A stretch of 64,000 nucleotides of DNA, taken from the NCBI GenBank assembly GCA_021234155.1, contig JAJEKV010000054.1:5069962-5133961 (forward strand), read 5' to 3'. The notes beneath the pieces are model-generated. The model was given only the letters and a program-made list of their open reading frames with translations. It was not told where the DNA came from and did no database searches. The stretch is from Isoetes taiwanensis (lineage: Eukaryota > Streptophyta > Lycopodiopsida > Isoetales > Isoetaceae). This document shows positions 55,218 to 64,000 of the stretch, piece after piece; within the stretch, counting starts at the first letter, position 1, and the number at the start of each line of letters is the position of its first letter. The translations under genes were made by a program, and so were the position numbers.

Positions 55218-55993
55218 ATGGCCTCTTCAAATATGGATGATGATCGTCTACCGCACTTGGCTTATGCAGTGGCAATGGGACCACAACGACTCAAGAATTG
55301 TTGGAAGGATAAAAGAGTGCAGTGGCTAACTAGATGGAATGTCCAGGAGCACATGTGCATCCAGGTAGAAACAGAGGCGATCGTGGATGTACCGAGATGT
55401 TACCTTGATGCTTGTTTCTCCAAAGAAGCTTTGGGATTCGGGGCTATGGAGCAAGTCAAAAAAAGCACATTACAAGCAAACACATAAATCCCACATTAGA
55501 ACGAGGCCCACGGCCGCTACCTACGCTCACATCCGCCCATGAAAAGCGCAGCATATCGCCTCCATTCGCAAGACAGTGCCCACCATCTCCGGATTGAGGC
55601 AGTCGATGGATTGGGGAGCCACGCGGGATAGGGTTTGTCGGTCTTTGCGGACGGGAGATGTTGAGGATGAGTGTCACACTTTCTAGAGCTGCCCAAAGAT
55701 ATGATCGATTCGGACACGCCATGCTCGGTTATTAGACCCGATGAGCCGCTACACATGATATCGGGCATGACTTGGTTGCGCTCACCGGATCATACATTCA
55801 GAAGTCTTGGACTTGAGGGCTCGAGATATGCCCCCGATCCAACCATTTAATTGATGTCAGCCTTATTCTCGCCACGCCCGCGGTTTTTCCTCGAAAACCC
55901 TTGGGCGGGGTTTTTAATCCCGCAAGAATGTGATCGCTACGCTTTTTGTATTGGGTCCCATAGGCCGATTGGTCTCAGTGGACGATAAAAACA
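55218..55993 (+). mobile_element. LINE fragment, 3' end (copy D)
   Basis: A C-terminal LINE remnant. Near 55,520-55,660 the frames read SHPPMKSAAYRL, HHLRIEAVD and VEDECHTL, like the Cys/His-rich terminal region of copies A-C (LEDEAH). It ends in GGACGATAAAAACA, much like the end of copy A, followed directly by (ATTCT)n. A frame at 55,218-55,487 (MASSNMDDDRLPHLAYAV) probably belongs to the same element. Broken by stops. Confidence 0.65.
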
Positions 55994-56106
55994 ATTCTAT
56001 TCTATTCTATTCTATTCTATTCTATTCTATTCTATTCTATTCTATTCTATTCTATTCTATTCTATTCTATTCTATTCTATTCTATTCTATTCTATTCTAT
56101 TCTATT
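55994..56106. repeat. (ATTCT)n microsatellite on a LINE tail, about 22 repeats
   Basis: A pure pentanucleotide array starting at the 3' end of LINE copy D. The repeat length equals that of the TTTCA tails of copies B and C. Confidence 0.97.
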
Positions 56107-56519
56107 ATAGCTGCCAAACTACTTGGGTTGATTGAATTCTCTAATTGTGCTTCAATTTTGAATCTCATTTATTTTGTTATGAATGGACTATGATGCTCAA
56201 ACAGTTCTGCTATTACAGCTATGTTGGTGGTTGCCATCTTCATATTTTGGATGCACAGAAATGCAACATTTTAAAAGGTCATACCAGGTATAATATAAAA
56301 CACCCAAACCATGTGCCATTCCACTCCTTGCTACATCTATTATTTTGGTGGTATAGTTGCACTAGGCTTCAACAAGTTTACAGCACCTTGATGTACATTT
56401 GATGGAGGCAAACAATATTGGGCTCTTTACTCTTAAGTATATTGGAAAATCACATTTTGCACAGTTTTGAAGGATCTGCTATTAGCATATTAATGTTTAC
56501 CTACAAATATTATATGAAT
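56107..56519. other. No feature recognised
   Basis: AT-rich, with no coding or repeats seen. Confidence 0.3.
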
Positions 56520-56708
56520 TAAATGGGCTGGATGAGATTTTCAATATGGAGATCTTTGATAGTTTCCTCTTTGAGAGGCTTTACTTTGATAATTTGCTGA
56601 AGTAGACTGCCTTTATGTTTTCATGGGAAGCTGCATTTCCAAATCAAGGAAGACTGTGCAGGGAAAGGAGATGGGCTAGCAACGCTTTTTTGCTCGATAG
56701 CCTTTGGG

Positions 56709-56738
<30 letters not shown>
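56709..56738. repeat. Poly(A) run in unit 1
   Basis: A 30-base A run. Unit 2 has only a short AAGAAAAAGAAAAG at the same place, so this is a local expansion. Confidence 0.9.
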
Positions 56739-56739
<1 letters not shown>

Positions 56740-56795
56740 ATTCTCATTACATCCAATAGTGTTCTTCCTTACATCCAGCACTGTTCTTCCATTCT

Positions 56796-57492
56796 GGGTG
56801 TTTGGTATGGCGCGGGATATCCTTACCCTGGTTTCGGGGATCCCGGAGGGGTGATACCGGAGGACGGGATCCCCAAGAGGTGTGATCCCGGAGGACGGGA
56901 TCCCCGGTTTCTGCGCAGTTACTGCGCAAAAATCTTGGCCCTTATAGGGATTTTTGAGGCAAATTTGTTGTGGGATTTTCTCCCTCGATCCCAAGACCGA
57001 ATCGCATGGGATCGGGGTTAAGTAGCTGGTGGAATCGGGAGGGCAAGGGGATCAGGTAGATGCGAGGAGGAAGGAAGCGAGGGCGCCGCGCAGACCGGCC
57101 TCGCCCAATCCGCAAAAAAACAGCAAAAAGCGCAGTGATAAGGCGTTAATCTATGCGCAGCTTAGCGTGGGATCCCGGAGGAGGGGATCCCACGTGGGGA
57201 TCCTGGAGGAGGGGATCCCATTTGGGGATCCCGGAGGGCAGGATCAACCCAAACCAGGGTAAGTCTATCCTGAACCGTTTGGTATAGTGGTAACACACTA
57301 ATTCTAGCAACTACAAGTCTTGAGTTCGAGACTGCCCAGAATTGCATTCTGAACTGCTGGGCATTAAATTCCACAGATGCAATGTAAAGTGGTTGGGAGT
57401 AGGGCTCCATCGAGCAATGTAGTGTGGTGTGTGATCACATATCCAGTTGGATGCTGTCTAGTGGCGTGACATTAAAACAACTATCTATCTAC
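56796..57492 (+). mobile_element. tRNA-derived SINE, interrupted by a MULE
   Basis: The head GGGTGTTTGGTAT (56,796-56,808) continues after the inserted element as AGTGGTAACACACTAATTC (from 57,286). Together they give an A-box-like TGGTATAGTGGTAACAC. About 45 nt later GAGTTCGAGACTGC is a degenerate B-box. The 3' end is simple-sequence ACTATCTATCTACC near 57,492. Without the MULE it is about 220 bp, a normal plant SINE size. The paralogous unit 2 lacks it. No clear SINE target duplication was found. Confidence 0.6.
56809..57276. mobile_element. Mutator-like non-autonomous element, 468 bp, 9-bp target duplication
   Basis: GTTTGGTAT occurs on both sides (56,800-56,808 and 57,277-57,285), a 9-bp duplication typical of Mutator-like elements. 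The ends are inverted repeats of about 29 bp with 6 mismatches (left GGCGCGGGATATCC..TTACCCTGG; right, inverted, GGTTCAGGATAGAC..TTACCCTGG). The interior repeats GGGATCCCGGAGG in both halves. There is no coding. It inserted into the SINE head. Confidence 0.85.
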
Positions 57493-58290
57493 CTTGCAAG
57501 ATTTTATAGCTTTCATACCTTCTCCAACTACTTAATTGTCATTGTTAGGCTAGATTACTGGCTCATTTCCTCATGCAATTAGGCAAATCTGTTATGGTTC
57601 TTTGATTTGGAAGCAACAAAGTTCCCATAAAATTGAATGAAAATATGGCAAGGCACATTACCATACCCATTCTTCCAGGCTGATATATATCACTTGGCAG
57701 CTTTGATAGCTGTTTGGAGCTTTGCTCTTATGTTCAACATCTATTGAATTGTAAAGGTGGTGTCTAATTATTTGGTTCCACTCTGTGCTAGGTAGTATTA
57801 GTCTGTAGATTGGTAATGCGTTGTAGCTTTGTTGTGTATGTGTTGTATTTTGCACAGCTTTAATGGATGCTGAATGTTTACCCTATAGATATGAGTTTCA
57901 ATGTCAAGATCTTCAATAATTTTCCTCTTTGAGAATAGGGTTTCCTACTCTGATGATTTTGTTGAATCGGCTATGCCTTCGACAAGCTATATTTTCAAAT
58001 CAAGAAAGAATTTCGTTAAGGGGCAACGAAAGAGATGGGTTGGCAACCCTTATTCGCCAGATTGCCCTTTTAAGAAAAAGAAAAGATAACATTCTGATCA
58101 GATCCAACAATGTTCTTGACATCCACCAGCGATATTCTTCCTACAAAACTTTATACTTTACCCAACTTTTTAGTGTCATGACTATTGACTCATTACCTCA
58201 AACAATTAGGCAGATCTACTAAGGAGATTTGAAGTTGTAAGTAACAAAGTTTCAATAAAATAAAATGACAATATGGCAATGTGGAGAGGA

Positions 58291-60159
58291 GAAGCAATAG
58301 AAGCCTGATTTCCATATAAAGTTTGTTCTACCGTGGTGCTAGATTTTATCTAAATATTTGTGAAACTTCATGTGAAGAGTATCAATACATGTGGCATGGA
58401 AAAAGAATTTATTCATCGTTGATAATTGTGGAAATGCAGAGTACAAACCATCTTCTCTTAGATTAAAGGCAAAGCATATCTAATTGGCCAATCAACATAG
58501 AATTCTAACTCAAGGAGGCAGTGCAATCCAGATTTCTTAGAATTCGTGTTTCTAAAGGCATATCTATTCCTCATCACAACAAAAAACATATTGTCTGTTT
58601 TACAATTTGTATATTTGTTGTCATTGTGCAAAAACATATCAATGTATATAAAGTTTGAATTATTAGATGCACACAACAGTGGGCAAGGCTCTATTTGAAG
58701 TGCTTATATACATTCCGAATGTACACTCAATCAAATATAGCATAACCATTGTAAGCCCATTGCATATTCTTTTCTCACTTGCTATGGTCAATGTTGGGAA
58801 ACCAATTATTTGGAAGAAAAATACTAATCTCAAATATGTAGAATGACAATGCATGACTAACATATTGGTAATTATCCTATCTAAGTGAATTGTAAATGTT
58901 ATTACCAAAAATGAAGACAAATATATATATCGTGCCTCTACGTGCCAATTGCAACACGAAATATGGTCATAAATAAAATACGACCGCAAAAGCCTGACAA
59001 AGCTGGGCATCTATTACTTTTATAAATTGGTATTACCTTATAAATTCCCATTCTAGAAAATGCTCATCTCCCTTCTTCTTCCTCTTAGTTCCATCTCAAG
59101 TATAGCCAGGTATTATAGGTCTACAACTTCCCGGGGGTTTCACCATTGAAACCCCGTATGACCCAAGAGCGTGACTGGGTAGGGGTTTTTTTGAACTTGA
59201 GACGTCCGTATACGGACTGGTCACTCATACGGCTTGGCCCCATCCTTCCGGTAGGTGGTCGAGAAGGGGGAGTTGGGCGGGAAGCGCCAATCCGTCTCAT
59301 ACGTTAGGCCTCCGGCTATGGCGGTCGAAGCATCCATGGTTATTTCTAGGAAGCCAAAATAGGGTCTCTACTCCTGGATCTATACCTAGTTGCATATGAT
59401 CAGGATATAATGGAGTAGAACAAGTTTCGGATCTGCTTGGTGAAGCCCATCTGCTTGATGCTGTATATTGATTCTCAAGCAAATAAGACAAGGAGCCATA
59501 GAATGCTTGAATGGCAGTTTATTTTGCTATTTATTTTGCCATAGAATGCTTGAATGGCAGAGCCACAGTACGAAATGATATTTGATGTTTGCAGATCCAC
59601 AATACAACGGTATACACAGGGTTTTGTGCCATCATGGATTTGCCTTAAAACAGAAATCGCTGGCTATGGGCTCTGATAGCTTTGGTTATCTGCTTTGTTC
59701 TCTACAGATTCTGATTCTCTACAGCCACTGATTCTGAGCTTCCTGTAAGTTATAGCTTGTTCCTAGATATTTGAGAAATTGTAACCATAAACACATTTTG
59801 ATTTTTAAGACCGAACTTGAATAAATATGTGTGCATTTAGATTATGGACTGTGATTGGTATTCAAGTCTTGTTTAGTAATCTCGATTATCGTTTGAAAAT
59901 TATCACTTAATCATTGGCCTTATGGAAATAATAGCATAGCTGTTATTTAAATGCTATGTCCGCTATGTATTTGTATCATAAGAACATGAAGGCATCGTGA
60001 AGCAATAATCAAGTAATTGAATCATTTGAATATTAAGTCTTCGATACATCCAAAGATATTTGTCTCATATTAGGCTATTAACACATCTTGAATGAACATC
60101 TTTGTAGGTTTCAAAATCGCCAAGATATAGATTTCAACTTGGAAATCGGTTGGCAAAGT
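58291..60159. other. No gene recognised; LTR-like fragment near 59,125-59,310
   Basis: The only structure is at 59,125-59,310: GTTTCACCATTGAAACCCC, GGGTAGGGGTTTTTTT and the perfect 14-bp palindrome GTCCGTATACGGAC (about 59,205). It recalls the G-run and CGTATAC features of the solo LTR at 35.9-37.7 kb and may be a fragment of the same family. Confidence 0.35.
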
Positions 60160-61390
<1,231 letters not shown>

Positions 61391-63241
61391 GCACTCGTAA
61401 TTGATGAATAAAATAGGCTAATCAATAATATGAGTTCTAATCATTTGTACATAACTCCTGTAAAAGGCTCAAGAATAATAAGAATGGAACTCATAGGTTG
61501 AGGTTACCTCTTGCTCGAGCCTTTGCAAGATCATGGCAGTGACCATTGAAGGTAGTTTAACCCTCGAGCATTATATACAATAAATCAAATATTATTCTTG
61601 TGGTAAAGTATTTGTTGAAAAATATTTAATAATTTTGGGACACGAATTCGAAAGTGAGCTTTCAAATGATTATTCTATCCAAATAAAACATGGATATGCC
61701 AAAGAAAACATGGATTGGCTAACTCATTCCACATCGTTTCTATTATTGTTATTGTTTCATTGTTAATTCCTTGCCCTCAGATCATATTCGATGGAATCTT
61801 CCATATCCAAGGCCAATCAATGTATTTTGTTCCTTAAAAACTCTTGCACGAACTAATGCTGCAACGAATACTAATCTGTAGGCCACATTCTCCAAATGAA
61901 TACTACAAAAGAACAAAACAATAATGTGCAACTACATGGTATTCTTAATGCATTATGTCTACAATTGAATTTATACATGCATTATTGAATTTAGCATGTA
62001 TTGTCCCCCTATTGTCCCGGTATTGTCTTTGCAAGGGCTTCTAAATACGTGTTCATAATTTGCAAAGACTCCTTAGAATTACCCTTGTAATGTCGCATGC
62101 ATGTAAGAACCCCAGGGAAATGTGAGACCGAGATGCGAGAAATGTCAATTAAAAACATTTTGAAATTTTATTTATTCTGTACATAGGGGTAGGGTGCACA
62201 AGCACAAACTCAAGTACAAGATCGGGTAGGGGTATGTAAAAATTAGGATAGTCCGAAAGTACATCTACGGAAAGGGGCTTGGAAATTGGCTTTTCCTATT
62301 TACGTATGTAGGGGTTTTCCACCTCCAAAAAGTCGTATACAGGGGTTTTCTCTGGACCCCTTGCACGCAGATGTGGTATCCCCATATGCCTAGGTGAGAC
62401 CCCCGGGTACAACTTCATGGTTGCCTCATAGAACCGTACTTATGCCCGTCAACGCCAGGCACCCGTTACTAGTATGTGCTATAGTCATTTCCATTCGACA
62501 GGCTACACAAGGTGTTGCGCAACTATAAGCAAACTTCTGTGCCTTTACTTTACTGCTTCGAGATCTTTTAGGATTTTCTAGGGGTGGAAAAGGCACATGT
62601 GGGAATTTTGCCATTGAGCATGCTTCACTTCATTTCTGCTTTTGTTTTTGCAGGTTGCAATGTATAATGAGTAGATATATCTAATGTTGGTAAAAACCAT
62701 GAAGTTTTCTCCAATAAACATATAGAAGCAGCGTAGGATTCTGTGCTATGGAAGTTTACTAAATGCGATCTTTGTTTTGCCTTTGTTTGCCACTAAGACC
62801 ACTCAAGAACTATAGATTTGTTCCGAAATTGATATTCTGAAGGTGATTGATTAGCTCTAGCGATTCCTTCTATGCTGGAAATTTTCCCAAAATCTAGATT
62901 TTATACAACATCAGATTGCTTGCTGGCTTATGCCATGTGCCAGGAAATAGAATATGTTGTTTCAAGTTGGATTATTAAGTTGGCTTTCTTTTGTTTATTC
63001 TTCGGTGGCAAATGGTAGTAGGATGAATCAAGACAAAATATGGGTATTCATATGGCCAGATATCAATGCAACAACAATTTTGTTTGCCGGTGTGGATAGC
63101 AAAAAAATGCTGGCATAGCCTAAAACATTTCTGTTTCGCGGTGTATGGATCAGCTTGGGGGTGCGGGGGGTGGCATATTCTCCTTCCTGCGGCGTGTTCG
63201 TGGAACAGCAGGGGGTTATCTGCAACAACCGCCGAACGCTG
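61391..63241. other. No gene recognised; LTR-like fragment near 62,160-62,410
   Basis: 62,190-62,400 has GTAGGGGTTTTCCACC, GTCGTATACAGGGGTTTTC and GGTGAGACCCCCGGG, similar in style to the solo LTR at 35.9 kb. The rest is unassigned. Confidence 0.35.
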
Positions 63242-63480
63242 CTAGTCCAAAGGGTTGTTCGGACTTAACTCTCGCCCCAGGAAGGGCTCGTTATTCCGTC
63301 CAAGCACCGTATTATTATTCACCATCCTTCTAGTATCAAAATCTTCTTTTCTCTTGCGCTCTTCTTCAGCTGCTAGCACTGCCGCAGAAATGTCTTCCAC
63401 AATTGGTTGAACAACTATCGGACCGCCTCCCACAGGTGGGGGATTGTCACATGCACCCAATATAATACGACGTACCTGCA
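63242..63480 (-). other. Unidentified exon-like open frame
   Basis: On the minus strand, after TTTTGCAG (a good acceptor), the frame reads VRRIILGACDNPPPVGGGP, VEDISAAVLAAEEERKRKED and LGRNNEPFLGREL before a stop at 63,242. The composition looks like protein with a charged helix. I do not recognise it. It lies next to the LTR of the copia element at the right edge and may be host sequence interrupted by it. Confidence 0.35.
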
Positions 63481-63499
63481 AAATAATGGAAGATGATTT

Positions 63500-63926
63500 C
63501 ATTATTCACAGAATAAATTACCCACGCACGACACCTAAAAAAACCCATTGCAGTCCAGTATGCACCTGTATAAAGGAAAAACATTTTATAGAATTATGCA
63601 GGGCAGATCTAGAGTTTAAAGAATCTGTTTGTCTGAGGAGATCGTGATGCAATAAAAAAAAGTACTGGAAATATATATTGATAATAAAACGAAGTATAAG
63701 AGATCCTAAGCGCCAAGCTTCAGGTGAAATCAACAACACAGACAGAAATGAAGAGATCTTTGCATAAGAACGGAAATGCTCAACTTGTGTTTTTTCTGGG
63801 TCTTCTGCCTCTGTACTTATAGTGCAGATTCGTTGCACGGTTATGTGATGTGGCAGAGTGGAGGAGTGGCCATAACTCTTCTTAATTCCCCGAGATTCTC
63901 GGTGGAACTGGTTCTCCAATACCCCC
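63500..63926 (-). repeat. Probable 3' LTR of a second copia element
   Basis: It follows, on the minus strand, the copia C-terminal codons and a G-rich polypurine tract (GACGGGGGG), beginning TATTGGAGAACC where TGTTGG is usual. The left boundary near 63,500 is a guess. Confidence 0.5.
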
Positions 63927-64000
63927 CGTCGAGCAGAATTCGATGCTTGCAGTGATCAAGTTTTGGTTTTGCAAGAGCTTTGGTCATCATATCAGCGGGC
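63915..64000 (-). pseudogene. Second copia element, RNase H end (cut by window edge)
   Basis: The minus-strand frame reads PADMMTKALAKPKLDHCKHR, the conserved end of copia RNase H (ADxxTKxLxxxKF). The rest lies beyond the window. The sequence differs from the complete copia (ADMLTKPLASPKF), so it is another family. Confidence 0.85.

Larger units (their letters stand above)
56520..58290. repeat. Segment present twice, one copy with insertions
   Basis: Unit 1 (about 56,555-56,795 plus 57,496-57,665) and unit 2 (57,890-58,290) are homologous in direct orientation. Shared blocks include TTTCCTCTTTGAGA, AGAGATGGG..GCAA, ACATTCT..ATCCAA, GTTCTT..ACATCCA, AATTAGGCA and AACAAAGTT. Unit 2 lacks the insertion of about 700 bp found in unit 1 and so serves as an empty site. 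Confidence 0.75.

Noticed and set aside
56644-57262. Protein-coding frames over 56.6-57.3 kb
   Set aside because: They come from the poly(A) run and the GGGATCCCGGAGG repeats of the MULE.

Overview
The window looks like nuclear DNA of a vascular land plant with a large, repeat-rich genome. The signs are GT-AG introns, a tau-class glutathione S-transferase, plant-type Ty1/copia and Ty3/gypsy elements, a CACTA end, and remains of plant SRP54, CAMTA, sucrose-phosphate synthase and AOR-type oxidoreductase genes. The sequence alone does not tell me whether it is a gymnosperm, fern or lycophyte. There are no bacterial features. Only one host gene appears intact, the two-exon GST at 44.8-45.7 kb on the minus strand. 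Nearly everything else is transposon, transposon-carried gene fragment, or simple repeat.

Layout. 2.1-3.0 kb: a foldback repeat and a tandem array of GC-rich palindromes. 4.1-6.9 kb: a decayed gypsy element cut short by a CACTA-type end at 6942, directly followed by three broken exons of SRP54. 7.9-12.1 kb: no gene recognised, one old duplication. 12.1-14.7 kb: a 2.6-kb minisatellite. 15.2-22.5 kb: three copies of one LINE family, with 3' tails that run into (CT)n tracts. 22.5-28.3 kb: two diverged 1.7-kb direct repeats, each next to a (CA)n tract. 28.6-34.9 kb: a probable DNA transposon with two convergent genes, a zinc-finger accessory protein (+) and a decayed transposase (-). 35.7-38.0 kb: a CAMTA pseudogene split by a 1,787-bp solo LTR with a perfect 5-bp target duplication.

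39.4-44.2 kb: a complete copia element (-) with 321-bp LTRs and a 5-bp target duplication; its polyprotein is split only by one in-frame TAA. 46.7-49.2 kb: a Harbinger-like terminal-inverted-repeat element carrying gene fragments. 51.1-54.0 kb: a long-inverted-repeat element with GGAAACCCTTCC arrays. 54.7-56.1 kb: two more LINE fragments, the second ending in (ATTCT)n. 56.5-58.3 kb: a duplicated segment in which one copy holds a tRNA-derived SINE that is itself interrupted by a 468-bp Mutator-like element with a 9-bp target duplication. 60.2-61.4 kb: a decayed AOR/quinone-oxidoreductase gene. The right edge cuts into a second copia element (-).

The elements form nested layers: CACTA in gypsy, LTR in CAMTA, MULE in SINE in a duplicated segment. 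Many coding remnants are broken by stops explainable as C-to-T changes at Gln or Arg codons, which would fit methylation-driven decay. The best candidates for new description are the two-gene transposon at 28.6-34.9 kb, the gene-carrying Harbinger-like element at 46.7-49.2 kb, and the LINE family whose tails appear to seed microsatellites.
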